Shown here: positions 20,166 to 32,664 of the stretch, in pieces | How the letters are laid out: each line of letters begins with the position of its first letter | How positions within the stretch are numbered: position 1 is the first letter of the stretch | Assembly: GCA_017163975.1 (NCBI GenBank) | Contig: JAFFSR010000249.1 | Span: 8,952,001-9,016,000 of the forward strand | Origin: Anastatus disparis | Taxonomy: Eukaryota; Arthropoda; Insecta; Hymenoptera; Eupelmidae | Length of the DNA stretch: 64,000 bases | Direction: 5' to 3' | Made by a program: the position numbers and the translations under genes | Notes under the pieces: generated by a model | The model's input: only the letters and a program-made list of their open reading frames with translations | What the model was told of the DNA's origin: nothing | Database searches by the model: none

Positions 20166-21545
20166 CCCCATTATATCTGTAATGTTACATAAAATGAAAG
20201 TTTATATGTACATATGTTATATACAAATTTCTTAACTTTAAACATTGACATAAAATATTTACCCATTGGCCTGGCAAGTAATTTTGTAAATATTTAATAA
20301 AATTTAAAAAATTTCAGAACATTTTTAAATAAATGATAAAAAAAAGATAATAAGAAATAATACAATTTTGTTACTGAAATTCAACGTTAATTTATAAAGA
20401 AAAAAAATTGAAAAATCTTTTGTTAAAAATTATGGTAAGATCTCATAGTTTTATTACCTTTATTATATACTTGACATTTAATTTGTGATTTCATGAAATT
20501 CTAATGTCAAGGTTTGATTTTATTACTAAAAATAGTTCATAATATGTTAAAGACATCAAAATGTTTAAAATCATTAATTAAAATAAATCGCTAAGCATAC
20601 TTGCCCACTATATATCTTTTTAAAGGTAAGCTTATTACAGTATTCAATTTTGAAATATACATACAAATCTGCTTATTTCTTCACCCTCATAATTTTAAAC
20701 TTTTTTGTTTAAATTTTTATTAATATAAATAATTGAATATTGTAAAAAATTTTATTCCTTTCTTATTATACAAGGTACATTTATTTTTTTAATATTCAAA
20801 GTTAATTTTCATTTTTGAAACAATAATTGTACTTCTGTTTTCATACTTTGTTTGATATAAAGATAATTTTAAGCAGATATAAATATGTAATTGATTGTAC
20901 ATACTTGACAAATAATCTTATAATAATTATAAATGTCAAATGCTTAAAACAAAGCATGAAAAAATTTAAAAATCATGTTTGATCATTGATTTCTTATGTT
21001 CATTAAAGTTTAATGTGTATTAGTTAATATTTTTTAATAAAAAAATAATACAATTTTGGTTTGTTTAAATATAATTATAATAACGCAAGTTTTAATTTTA
21101 CTTTGTAATAATTATTACAAAAATATAAAAATCTCATGTGAAGAATGAATTATACTTATAAAGTATAAAATTATTTTAAATCTAAATTTTAGTTTTAACT
21201 TTAAAATATAACTTAAATAGAAATCAACAAATTCCTTAAAAAAATAATAACATGTTACATTTTTAATCAGTTTAGAATTTGCTCTGTCAATGATTTGCAG
21301 CTTAGATGTAGATTCCATATTTTAATCTCATCAAGATTTTATCATTCCAAGACATTTCACAGTTTTTTAATTTGTTATCACAAGTGATATTCTTTATTTA
21401 TTTATATCGATTGATACAATCTTGTAAATAATTTTTAAAACTGGAGTACTGTGATTTTCTCGTACCTTTTTGAACAAGCTTTTTTAAATAAAGATTATCT
21501 AAAAATAAAATTTTCATATATTGAGAGTTATTAAAATTTATAATT
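20166..21545. other. AT-rich stretch, nothing recognised
   Basis: About 1.4 kb of very AT-rich DNA with no supported gene; the open frame at 21,115-21,318 minus is low-complexity and unconvincing. Confidence 0.6.
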
Positions 21546-22240
21546 TAAAGTATTTACTTTTAGCTCCATATGATTCCAAAACAGCTCTTGCAACAACATA
21601 AAAATAATGTTCACTATGAGCTTCAACGCTCATTGTAAGTTATCTATCTGATGTTTCTTGACAAGCAAGTCTTAAGAATGGTCGTTTAAAGAATTTTCCA
21701 ATATCTACATCAACACTTTCAATAGCTTGTTTAAATTTTTTTTACAATGGAAAATAATTAAAATACTCTTTCTCGTCACTTTCTTTAATTTTGTGTTTTC
21801 CAGAGTTAATTCATGATAACAACAAGATACTAAAATAAGAAGATGGCCCATTTTCATCTCTAAATATATTTGAGATTTATATGCATTTAGATCACCACAA
21901 GCAGAAAACTAATTAGACAAACATTTTCTATTTCTTCAAATTTATGATAACAACAAGATACTAAAATAAGAAGATGGACCATTTTTACCTCCAAATATAT
22001 TTGAGGTGTATACGCACTTAGATCAACACAAGCGTGAATACTAATTAGATAAACATTTTTCCTATTTCTCCAAATTCTTTTTCTATAATTAATTCTATGT
22101 TTCTTGGAACTTTTGTGTTTATGTTATAACATATATATTTCACAAGTGGTAATGAATCAGAAAACATAGTTCTTTGTCATAGATTTGCAGTTTCAACATT
22201 TTGAGAATTTTATTTACTGGCATTTTATACAACTATTAAA
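21546..22240 (-). pseudogene. METTL25/RRNAD1-like methyltransferase pseudogene (C-terminal half)
   Basis: Minus-strand fragments read, in order, KVPRNIELIIEKEFGEIGK; a block like IHACVDLSAYTPQIY and VHLLILVSCCYHKFEE; KEYFNYFPL; then IGKFFKRPFLRLACQETSDR and VEAHSEHYFYVVARAVLESY. The order of a His-Ala-Cys-x-Asp-Leu block, a Ser-Cys-Cys-Tyr-His block, an FPL block and a final Arg-Ala-Val-Leu-Glu helix is that of METTL25-type predicted SAM-dependent methyltransferases. The HACxDL/SCCYH part is present twice in tandem (about 21,817-21,930 and 21,943-22,060). Stops and frameshifts abound. If correct, this is the only host-gene-derived sequence in the window. The assignment is from memory of the motif order and could be wrong. 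Confidence 0.45.
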
Positions 22241-22785
22241 TTTCTCTTAAGAATAAGATTGCTTCTTTAAAATATTGAAAATATGATATTTCATTGCTAC
22301 ACATTCTGTAATTATATAAACTATCAATTTCCATTGTATACTAATATTGCAACATTTTATAATTATAAAACTAACAATTATTAGAAAATAAATTTTTTAG
22401 AAACTTATTTTATTAAACAATAACTATTTTACATAGTTATTAAAATACTTATTTATAATTATTTTAACAGTTTAGAAATAAAAGTTTCTTTGACTTATTC
22501 ATTTTTATAATAATTTTATGATAAAAGTTATTTCAGTAAAAAAGTAAATAAAGGTAAAAATGCAGATGAAAATTAATAATGATAAAGTAACAACAAGTTA
22601 CATAAATTTAAATAGTAATAACAATTACAGAAATTTAAGAAAAGAAAATTACGGTATTCATTAAATTATGTTGAATTTTATAAAAACAAAAATAAAATAA
22701 TTTTATAAAGATTCAGTAATAAAAAAATATTAAAAAATATTTTTCAATTGCAAGGGCAAATACGAAAACGTAACGTATAAAAGGC
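22241..22785. other. AT-rich stretch, nothing recognised
   Basis: Very AT-rich; no gene or clear repeat. Confidence 0.6.
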
Positions 22786-22980
22786 TTAGAGCACTCGATT
22801 GCTTCGCCTACTTGCCATCGGGGGGGTTGCTCTATAAAATTGCACAGCTCTGTATCACAGAGACAGAAGATATGAAATCAATGTGCTGAACAAAGATAGC
22901 ATATATCGATACACTAAGTTTATCGCTCAGGAGCAGCCCCCGGGGCGCTACCGCGCCCCTTGATTGAAATCTTTACCCTA
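22786..22980. other. GC-richer island of unknown nature
   Basis: This 195-bp patch has G and C runs (CATCGGGGGGGTTGCTC, CAGCCCCCGGGGCGC, TACCGCGCCCC) in otherwise 75-80% AT surroundings. It has complementary G/C runs at both ends and so resembles the terminal motifs of the local Helitrons, but no CTRR end follows. No open frame. Confidence 0.4.
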
Positions 22981-23104
22981 GCTAAATTTAAACATATTTT
23001 TTTAAATTTATAAACGTTACTTAAGTAACATCGATACGTAAGTAACACCGTAATTTGAGTTGAGTTATTGCTTGAGTTTGAATTCCAACCTTAGGCCCGA
23101 ATCC

Positions 23105-23146
23105 AGGGTATATATACATATGATTTGTATGTATATATACCCTGGT
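23105..23146. repeat. 42-bp perfect hairpin
   Basis: CCAGGGTATATATACATA and its complement TATGTATATATACCCTGG flank a short loop. It lies just outside the next palindrome. Confidence 0.75.
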
Positions 23147-23149
23147 GAA

Positions 23150-23508
23150 AAAAATCAGGTGACATGATACCTGATTTATCAGGTGATTTATCATGCCAAA
23201 ATATCATGTATTGATTTTGTTGGTTTTTACACGTTTTAAACCATGCTTAGTCAATTTAGAACAATTTTTGAAAAATTTTGAAATTTTCGAACTTAGAAAT
23301 TTTTTTGTAAAATTAATCAAAATTTTTTCTGAGACTAAATTATCTAAAAAAATTTTCTAAGTTCAAAATTTTCCAAAATTTTCAAAAATTGTTCTAAATT
23401 GACTAAGCATGGTTTGAAATGTGTAAAGACCAACAAAATCGTTACATGATGTTTTGGCATGATAAATCACCTGTTAAATCAGGTAATTTATCACCTGATT
23501 TTTTTTAA
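23150..23508. mobile_element. Palindromic MITE (~355 bp)
   Basis: AAAATCAGGTGA...TTTATCATGCCAAAATATCATG at the left pairs with CATGATGTTTTGGCATGATA...CACCTGATTTT at the right; the turn lies near 23,330. The arms contain shorter nested repeats of ATCAGGT. Non-coding. Confidence 0.8.
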
Positions 23509-23542
23509 TAGGCTATATATATATATATACATATGTGTTTCA

Positions 23543-24762
23543 ATCCACGTCAAACGGATAATGGCTCTGTCCAAAATTGTAGATCACCAAAAAAATCGTG
23601 TATGGGCTCGAAATTTTCGTCTTACACTCTACTTTCTTTTGCAATGTGGCGATTTTGAAAATTCATAATGGTGGTTCCAATATGGCGACTCAAACATAGA
23701 GATTTCATAAAAAATTTTCGAAAATTGATTTTAATTCATGCAAATGTGATTATACGTATTTTTTTATATTAGAAATCAATTCAGAGTTCAATTTTACATA
23801 GGAATATAGTACTGCACTCAAGGTAAAAAAAAATTACAATGTCATCGGAAGGTCATATCGGGAAATAATAGTTATTTCTCGAATTACTTATTGATCAATG
23901 TTGATTAGTGAGGAAATGAAGATACTGATGGGTAACTCGAGTCACTGAATCCAAATCTGATGTGCGCTTAACCCTATAGGGTATACAAGATCTCCATCAA
24001 GGTCATTTCAAGGTCAAATCGCGAATACCTTTTATTATTTGATAAGATTAGGACACCTTTAAGTTTTACGTGTCGCTGAATCCGAATCCGGGGTTTGTTG
24101 GAGTGTAAAACGACGTAATTACGTAAAAATTAATTTAATATTGACTAACAGAAAATTTTTGTTCTTCAAGAAACTACAGTTTGAAACGAATTTTTCTGTA
24201 ATTACGTCGTTTGACACTCATCGGGCCTCAAATTCGGATCCAGCATCACGTAAAACTTATAGGTGTCTTAATCTTATCAAATAATAAAAGATATTCGCGA
24301 TTTGATTTTCAAATGACCTTGATGAAGATCTTGTATACCTTATAGGGTTAAGCGGACATCAGATTTGGATTCAGTGACTCGAGTTACCTATCAGTATCTT
24401 CATTTCCTCACTAATCAACATTAATCAATGAGTAATTCGAGAAATAACTATTATTTCCCGATATGACCTTCCGATGACATAAAATTTTTTTATCTCGAGT
24501 GCAATACTATATTTCTATGTAAAATTGAACGCTGAATTAAATTCTGATATAAAAAAATACGTATAATTACATTTGAATAAATTAAAATCAATTTTCGAAA
24601 ATTTTTTATGAAATCTTTAGGTTTGAGCCGCCATTTTGAAATTTTAAAATCGCCACATCGCAAAAGAAAGTAGAGTGTAAGACGAAAATTTTGAGCCCAT
24701 GCACGATTTTTTTGGTGATCTACAATTTTGGACAGAGCCATTATCCGTTTGACGTGGATTTA
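23543..24762. mobile_element. Giant palindrome, ~1.2 kb, ~600-bp arms
   Basis: AATCCACGTCAAACGGATAA at 23,543 is mirrored by its complement ending at 24,762, and the arms agree almost base for base to a turn near 24,150. Short open frames in each arm (23,560-23,668 plus; 24,490-24,741 minus) are mirror copies of one another and are not genes. This is a fold-back/non-autonomous transposon. Its right end abuts a long CA microsatellite. Confidence 0.85.
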
Positions 24763-24765
24763 CAC

Positions 24766-25560
<795 letters not shown>

Positions 25561-25626
25561 TAAAGACCATCAGTTATCATCACCACCGCAAAGCAGTCAA
25601 ATTCGTCAAGTCAGTTAGCTCGTGAA

Positions 25627-26570
25627 GATGTTTAACAGCGATCAACCTCCATCACCGATCATCATCAGCGACGATGATGATGTACAGATGGAGGTGCCGG
25701 TCGTTATTAATATCGCGCCGTTAGCAAATTATAGTGATTACGGCGTACCTAACATCTTCATTCCTGAAGACTATTAGGTATTAATAAATAACGAACCGAT
25801 TGAGGTGGTTAATTTGTTAAATGAACAAAATATAAACGACGATGAAGTTGCCGCAGCCTTTGCAGAAAATATCGAGCGGCAGCAAGAAATGCTGGTTATC
25901 GATGATAATCAAATTCAACAATAGCACCAAATACAAGAAGAAAATATACAAATGGGTGGGGAAGAAAATATATAAATTGATGGTGGAGAAGAAAACGTAC
26001 AAATAGAGGGAGAAGAAAAAAGGGATAACAATGACAACGCTGAATCTATAGACTCAGAATTTTGGTCAGAGGCTGAGATCGTTAATTACACACAACGACT
26101 CTGACTATATCCCGGTAGAAGATCCTGTTTATATTCCTCCTCAAGATGTTATGAAGGAAGAAGAGGCGATACGAGATCTTGAAGAAGTCTTCTTCGAAAA
26201 GAGATTATTGCACGCTTTTGGCAAAATCGTGCCAGAGAATTACACCAGAGCAAAATGCTTGATTTGGTGAAGAAATACTGGCGTACATGACTACACCAAC
26301 AGCGATTGGAAAAACGTCGTCGAATACGACGCGTAGAACGTGAACTACGATAACTTAAAAGACAACGACAAGAGCAGGAGAGGATCGTCCCTTGTTTCCT
26401 GCGGCGACAAAACCCTAACGTAGACCGTCCACGTAGAAACAGAGATGTGGGCGTAACAAAAATTTTGATAGAGAGGGCATTCGTTTGTGAAAAAGGTGCG
26501 AGGCCTGCGGGTTGCGGTTATGTCCCGACTGCGCCTTAGAAGCGGTACATTGTCAAGATTATCAAATAAT
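25627..26570 (+). pseudogene. Unrecognised broken acidic-then-basic protein gene
   Basis: This interval is clearly less AT-rich than its neighbours. It begins with a plausible start (ATG at 25,627; MFNSDQPPSPIIISDDDDVQ). The N-terminal part is acidic, with a repeated IQ-EEN-Q- pattern (25,915-26,020) and stops at about 25,776, 25,921 and 25,972. Frames then switch to DPVYIPPQDVMKEEEAIRDL at about 26,120, to a strongly basic coiled-coil-like stretch (QQRLEKRRRIRRVERELR) at about 26,300, and finally to a Cys-rich end (RCEACGLRLCPDCALEAVHC) near 26,493-26,555 that looks like a small zinc-binding knuckle. An acidic N-terminus, basic middle and CxxC...CxxC tail would suit a mobile-element or viral regulatory protein, but I cannot assign a family. 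Confidence 0.45.
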
Positions 26571-26576
26571 TTGAGT

Positions 26577-26598
26577 TTTGTGTGTGTGTGTGTGTGTA
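26577..26598 (+). repeat. (GT)n tract
   Basis: A short GT dinucleotide run just after the broken gene. Confidence 0.9.
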
Positions 26599-26647
26599 TT
26601 TCGAAGTGAATTTTAAGTCAGTTAATTTTTGTAAGTGTTAAAAATTT

Positions 26648-27240
26648 TTTATTTTAATGTGTTTCTTAAAAATATATAATGTTAACGTACATGGTATGCT
26701 TGCGTAAAAATTGTATGCACGTATGTGTGCATGAGTATCTTTTTTACGTTAGTATTTTAAACAAAAAATTATTATGTGAATTTTAGACCAGTAAAATTTT
26801 TTAAATGGTGTGTTTAAATAAATAAAATTTTTGAAAATGCGTAAAAATAACATTTTTTATTTAAAGTATTTTATATTATTGAAAAATTTATAATTATTTT
26901 TATGTGTTTCTTAAAAATATAGAATGTTACATGGTATGTGTACGTAAAAATTTATTATAATAAACATTGTATGCACGTATGTGTGCGTGTGTACCTATTA
27001 TACGTTAATATTTTAAATAAGAAATAATTGATTGAATTTTAAATTAGTAAAAATTTTTAAATGGTGAGTTTAAATAAATAAAATTTTTAAAAATGCGTAA
27101 AAATAAAATTTTTTATTTCAAGTATTTTGTTTTTTAAAAATATATACTGTCAACATGCGTGATGTGTGCATGAAAAGTTTATTAAAATACACATGGTATG
27201 CGTGCATATAGTATCTTCCTATATTATATAGTTATATTGA
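26648..27240 (+). repeat. ~240-bp tandem repeat, about 2.5 copies
   Basis: Units start TGTGTTTCTTAAAAATATA and contain GTATGCACGTATGTGTGC(A/G)TG and a lower part GGTG(T/A)GTTTAAATAAATAAAATTTTT. Copies begin near 26,657, 26,901 and 27,128. Non-coding. Confidence 0.75.
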
Positions 27241-27255
27241 AAAATTCAGCTTCAG

Positions 27256-27482
27256 ACCCCCCACGCCCCCTACGTACCACCAAGTTCCCTTGTTCCCCTA
27301 CGCCCCCTTGTTCCCCCACAGAAATTTGTGAAGCCCCCCACAAAATAACGTAAAAATGTTCAAAATTCTACAATATTCTTTAAATATCAATTTGGCCTAA
27401 GCACTCCACGCCCCCCCTCGTTTCCCCCCGTCCCCGCGTTCCTCCACGTTCCCCCCTCGTGACCCCCACATGCCCCCCCACT
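27256..27482 (+). repeat. Two C-rich, low-complexity tracts
   Basis: 27,256-27,340 and 27,402-27,480 consist of CCCCC runs separated by ACG, TTGTT or CTCGT words. All C runs are on the plus strand (G runs on the minus), a strong strand bias that would allow G-quadruplex or i-motif structures. The tract lies between a tandem repeat and the Helitron fragment. Confidence 0.85.
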
Positions 27483-27858
27483 TACATAATCGCATAATAA
27501 ACATATAATAGTTTACAATTTTCTTAAGAATCAACTTAAGAAATCCATCAAAATATTATACATAAAAAGTTTAATACAACCTTTCAATGTATCTGTAATA
27601 AAAGAAAATTAAATAAAGACGTAAATGAAATAATTTCATTAAAAAAACAAAAAACTAAAGAACATAATAATTTTAAAAACATAAATAGAATTGAAAAAAA
27701 TAAATTAATTATGCAACATAAAGATGTTATAGATATATTAAATACTAAATTAAATAATAATAAAACAAAGATTTTAGTTAAAAATAAAAATATTTAAAAA
27801 AACAAAAATGACCATAATTTAAAAATTAATAAAAATTAAAAAAATTATTTTTAATAAA

Positions 27859-28735
27859 ATGAGTATAAAATGTAAATATTGTTCAGCCATGTTTTGAAAA
27901 GAAGAAATAAAAAAATTCAATTATTGTCAAAAAGGTAAAATAGTTTTATCACCGTTAAGTAAATATCTTGAAAAATTGAAGTTTTTAATATTTTATGATA
28001 CTACTTTCAGGCATTTAATTAGATATTATAACAATTTATTTAGTTTTGCAACATTTAACACAAATGTTGTACATAATAAGAAAAAAGGTATATATAATTT
28101 GAAAATTTAAGGACATATATGTCACACAAATCCAAATAATTTGTTTCCAAAAAAAAAAGAAGATCCAATTTGTGGTCAATTATATATTTATGATAACGTA
28201 ACTGCTATTAAAAAAAGATTAAAAAATAATACGAAATTAACTAAAGAACATTTGCATACAATAACAAACATAATAAATAATAATCCAATTGCTAAAAAAT
28301 TTAAACATTTGCATCAAATATCTAATATTGAAAATGTTCCAAATTATAAATTATATTTTTTAAGAAAAAATAATAAACAAAAACATAATTATAATAAACC
28401 TTTAACATCAGAATGTGGAGCTATTATTGTATCTAATTCTGGAATTCCAGATAATTATGATTTGTGTATACATCCTAATAATAATTCAGAAGAAAAAGTT
28501 ACTTAAACATATTTAAATAAATTATCTCATCATGTAGATCCTATGATATTTCCTTTATTATTTCCTTAGGGTGATTTAAGATGGAGTATAGGTTATAATA
28601 AACGTCTTAATGTAAAAAATGAAAATTTAACTATTCTTCAATACACAATTTACATAGAGTAGCATATAGATTAGACGAAACAAATTTTAATCCAATTTTA
28701 TATTGTGGTAGATTAACACAACAGTAACATTTTGT
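27859..28735 (+). pseudogene. Helitron replicase-helicase, N-terminal fragment
   Basis: The start ATG at 27,859 is followed by the zinc-knuckle-like CKYCSAMF...NYCQKGKIVL, then the Helitron N-terminal domain: YNNLFSFATFNTNVV, GQLYIYDNVTAIKKRL (28,170 onward), IVSNSGIPDNYDLCIHPNN, HVDPMIFPLLFP, and finally FNPILYCGRLTQQ at about 28,685-28,725. Stops occur at about 27,896, 28,111, 28,504 and 28,569. The reading breaks off at 28,735, where minus-strand LINE sequence begins. The HUH nuclease and helicase that should follow are not here. A matching C-terminal portion in the same orientation begins at 44,729. Helitrons move by rolling-circle replication. Confidence 0.8.
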
Positions 28736-28759
28736 CTAGGCCTGATCTTATGTCATTAG

Positions 28760-30450
28760 TTAATTTAAGTATGGCTGTCTGCGTCAAACCATGTTTCCTA
28801 AAACCAGTCTGCATATGATCAAGTAACTTATTTGTAGCAATATACTCCTGCAATTAGTCGTGAGAAATCTTCTCCAGTACCTTCGAAAGAAAACACAGAA
28901 TTGCAATAGGCCTAAAATCCTTAGGCAATTTAGGTGCAGAGCACTTTTTCAAAGGCACAATGCGTGCCTGCTTCCAAAGGTCAGGGAAGATCCCCTGCGC
29001 AAAAGAGAAGTTGAACAGAGTCACAAGATGTTCTCCAATAAACTGTAAAGCCTTAAGTATTACGCTTTGCGGAATACCATCCTCACCGAACGCCTGGGAT
29101 GAGAAATGAGAAATCGCGAGAACAACATCATTCATATCAATTTGTTTAAAAGTGAAACCATTTTTACTACATTCAGAAAGAAATTTCTCGCGACGCCCAT
29201 CATCACCATGTGGAGAAATCGACACCCCAGCAAAGAGCGCATTAAGCTCAACAGGAGTAAATCCATTCAAGTTCCCTTGAGGTCCGGATAGAAGTCCCAG
29301 GTCTTTCAACTCCTTCCAGGTATTACCATTCTCGAGAGCTTCGAACAGTCTATTGTGATAGTATATAGTTCTCAAATGTTCAGTCTGTTCGTCCACTGTT
29401 TTTCGTAAATGCAAAAATTTAGCTAGATATTGCATATCATTTGACCGTTTATATCTTTGATAAAGAGCATCTCTCTTTCGCTGTATCTGCGACAATTCTT
29501 TATTCTACCACGGAGGTTTATCATTTGTATATTTAAGTGTCTTTACTGGTGCTGAATTTTCCATAACATCAGTTAAATTGTTACAAATGCAGCCAAGTGC
29601 AGACTCAGGGTCAACTATACCCTCTGTAAGTGGTGTCCAATCAAAGCCGGCCAATTTTTCTAATAATATGTTTTGACAAATATTTTTATGATTCCTATAT
29701 TTACTCAATTTTCGGTCTGCAGTGCATGTATCATAGGCAATAGTAACGTCAATTAAATTATGCCGACTATGAAAGTTTGCAGGCAAGTTACGTGCGTCAA
29801 GTATGCAGTCATTGTCATTCATAAGAATTAGGTCGATCCATGTGTGAGACATCGGAGCGATATGCATGACACCGTGCTGGACTAACTGAAGCGAAAGCTC
29901 TGCCGACAGTTTATTAAGAAACTTTGCATCATTGCCTTTTCGTGGGAGATCGGCATTCAGATCACCCATTATAATTGTATATGAAAAATCACAGGACAAA
30001 TCTCTTAAAGAGTCTAATAAATCATGATTTTCAGTAAATGAAATGACAGGAGGGCGATAAATGACAGAAACCAGCACAGATTCTGAGTCACCATCTTTAA
30101 TAGAGCAGAAGATATACTCTAGGACTTCAGGTTTACCACAGAGAGTATAGGTTGTTGTATTCGATAAAGTTAATACATAATATATTAAATTATCCTTAAC
30201 ATAAAGGGCAAGCCTTCCTCCATGAAGGTTTTCGTCCTGCCAAAATATTTTAAACCCTTTGATCCGAATGACGTCATCCGAGACAGTCGGTCCCAGTCAG
30301 GTTTCAGCCACTCCAAACAGATCATAAGAAGGGCCATCACAAAGAAGTTCACACACCTGTTCAATGTGAGCTCTTAAGAAGGTCACATTCAAAAAGCCCG
30401 CCTGCAGTTTACCCTTTTTCCCTGTTCGACTCCTCGAAGTGATCCAGTAT
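28760..30450 (-). pseudogene. LINE ORF2: endonuclease plus N-terminal reverse transcriptase
   Basis: The first ~300 codons are an apurinic-type endonuclease (EEP fold): LFGVAET near 30,310, FKIFWQDENLHGGRLALYVK near 30,200, VIYRPP near 30,060, the catalytic-site block IIMGDLNADLP near 29,960, and HTWIDLILMN plus FHSRHNLIDVTI further down, with the terminal SRH His. After the PPW at 29,510 and a stop, a linker leads to the reverse-transcriptase start: FSSQAFGEDGIP, PDLWKQARIVPLKK, FRPIAILCFLSKVLEKISH (28,860-28,920), then a stop and LLDHMQTGFRKHGLTQTAIL. The palm motifs (including FADD) would follow but are missing. Its role was target nicking and reverse transcription. Confidence 0.85.
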
Positions 30451-30452
30451 AG

Positions 30453-32150
30453 TCATTGGGGAGAGAGGTTAAAATTATTATTATCTAACTTTTCCCTATT
30501 AACAATACATTTTTTATTAGTCAAACCAACGTCGTCATTGTCTAAGCATCCACTAATCACTTTAGATTCGTCATTAATATTCTTGTTTAAAATTATGTTA
30601 TTTGAACTGCACATTTTGTCTATATCATTTTTCGAAGCAAATGTATATGCTTTCTCCCCACTTTCCCGTCTTGCCAGAAATCTACCATTTCTATGCCACA
30701 CAAACTTAATGCCTCTGTCTTCAGCATATTTCTTGAGGATTTTAAAGATTACATATTTATCTTTTTGGAGATAATCATTAATAAATATATGATGATGCTT
30801 TTTTATGGGAGATAAACTAGTAAAACGAGAAAGATCAATATCTGCAGTTGAGAAATTTGTAATTTTCTTCTTCAATGTGTATTTGTCTCACCAGATTCGC
30901 CTCTGACACTCTAGTGAGCAGCGAGATGGGACCTTCCGGACTGTCTCTTATCGCACTGTTTATAGTGCTAGATGGTGTTAACACAACGACCGATAATATA
31001 TGTGCTGGTAATATGTTTGAAAATATAGCACCAAGGATGGCAAATGCATAATCTTCCAGACGAACATTAGCCGCTAAGCAGTCCAGTCCGCTAAATATCA
31101 CCAAGTAACAACCCTCGGCACCACAATCCGATTGTCTGTTTTGTGGCAATGTAGTGTTAGGGTCAGGTGTTTCTATTGTGTTTGTGTTTGCGTGTGGATT
31201 GCTTTCAGGCTCCTCCACATGCTCCAGCACACTGAGATCAGAGACAGTCTTTACCACGCATGCTACCCCCGACGCGAGATCAGAAAGATCCTTGTCCACT
31301 CCATTAAATTCATTTACTAACAGTGAATTTATATTATTAGTTTTAGAATTAAAATTTTTGTTTATCGTTTCACAGTTTTTATTTAGAGTGGACAACAACT
31401 GACCCTCTAAAATGCCGACTTGCTGCTTTAATTTAAGATTTTTATCTAACAGCCCCGCCTGCACAGCCGTTAAATTCTTAATTAATTTATTTTGGCTGTC
31501 AAGTCTGTCCAATATATTTCGCGAGCCATCACTAACACCCATGACACTACTTTCAAGATCCGGAAGTCTATCGAGAGCACCCAGTACCGACTCAAGCTTA
31601 CGAGACAAAAATCCTTCCATTGCAGACATAGCAGCATAGACAGAAGAGAAATCAACATTATTTAAATTTTCATTATTATTTTTATTCATAATTTTATTAT
31701 TATTCTTAAGTGAGGTAGTGGTGGCATCATGCGCAGCGCCACCTCTGTCACGTATAACTAAAGCAGAATTAATACTTAAATTAGGTTTCTTCTTCTCTGC
31801 CACGCCACTATCCTTCTGCGATGCCTTAACTTTCGGTTGCCCCTGAATAGCGATGACCGGTGCTACTTGCGTGTCAGACTTTGAAGGAGTAGAGGAACTA
31901 AGAGGCAACTTCTTTTGATCTCGTACCTGACTGCTATTATTACCAGCGCTAAGTACTTGAACAGTGGAGGGGATGGTCTTCTCTCCTTTGCATGTACGCA
32001 TTTACTACAAACGCAGTTAGCGCTGCCCACCGATTGAACTCGTGACATACACTTAGCATAACAGCGCTGGCGACAGGTGACACAATTGTGTAACATCTTT
32101 GCTCCACGAATGTCTGATATAGGCCGCTCACATATATAACAACACTCCAT
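30453..32150 (-). pseudogene. LINE ORF1: PHD-like zinc finger, coiled coil and RRM-like tail
   Basis: Starting at 32,150, CCYICERPISDIRGAKMLHN...CVTCRQRCYAKC...CVCSKC gives a PHD/RING-type set of Cys pairs. A frameshift near 31,985 leads into a 388-codon frame (32,001-30,835) with a Ser/Thr/Lys-rich linker, a coiled coil (roughly 31,560-31,390, LDSQNKLIKNLTAVQAGLLD) and a folded region (GAEGCYLVIFSGLDCLAANV). A second frameshift near 30,850 gives the C-terminus (IFINDYLQKD, KFVWHRNGRFLARRESGE), ending at 30,453. This is the nucleic-acid-chaperone ORF1 of insect CR1/Jockey-group LINEs. Two frameshifts make it non-functional as read. ORF2 follows directly. Confidence 0.8.
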
Positions 32151-32470
32151 GGTAGCGACCTCTTACGGCAAATTCCAAAAACTACGTCGCTGAGTGTTTA
32201 CCAACAAGTACTTGCCGTTTCCCTCCAAAAAAAATGATATATATAGCAGTAAGACACTAACCTCAAAAAGTCCTTGACTCCAAAAATTCACAATTGCAGA
32301 GCCAGTACAGCATCTCCACTCTCTAATCCAATATTGATGCTGACTTGCATTAGGACACCTGCAAGTAATCTTTAACAAAAACGCCCGAAAGTAGTTTTGC
32401 GGCAGAAAAAAACCGAAAACCACAGAGCGTTACAAAGAACGTTAACCGCTACTTACGTGCCACGTGACTG

Positions 32471-32663
32471 AGTATATAAATTAAAGATACTAAATATTAT
32501 AAAAAAAATAACAATAATTAATATTTAAATATGAGAAATAATTGAAAAATTTCAAATAATAATAATATTAAAAAACATAGAGTTCAATTACGTATTAAAC
32601 TTTAAATTTAGAATAATTATGATAAAAAAAATTTCTGTTCTTTATTGTTGTAAGACATGTTAC
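32471..32663. other. AT-rich spacer
   Basis: Nothing recognised between the LINE 5' end and the transposon TIR. Confidence 0.6.
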
Positions 32664-32664
32664 A

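Larger units (their letters stand above)
28736..32470 (-). mobile_element. LINE (CR1/Jockey group), 3'-truncated
   Basis: This non-LTR retrotransposon lies on the minus strand with its 5' region intact (5' UTR from about 32,470, ORF1, endonuclease). It is cut off within the reverse-transcriptase domain at 28,736. Loss of the 3' end is unusual because target-primed reverse transcription normally truncates the 5' end. The junction with the Helitron fragment must therefore come from a later deletion or rearrangement. The adjoining 32,160-32,450 segment holds no gene and is taken as 5' UTR. Confidence 0.85.
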
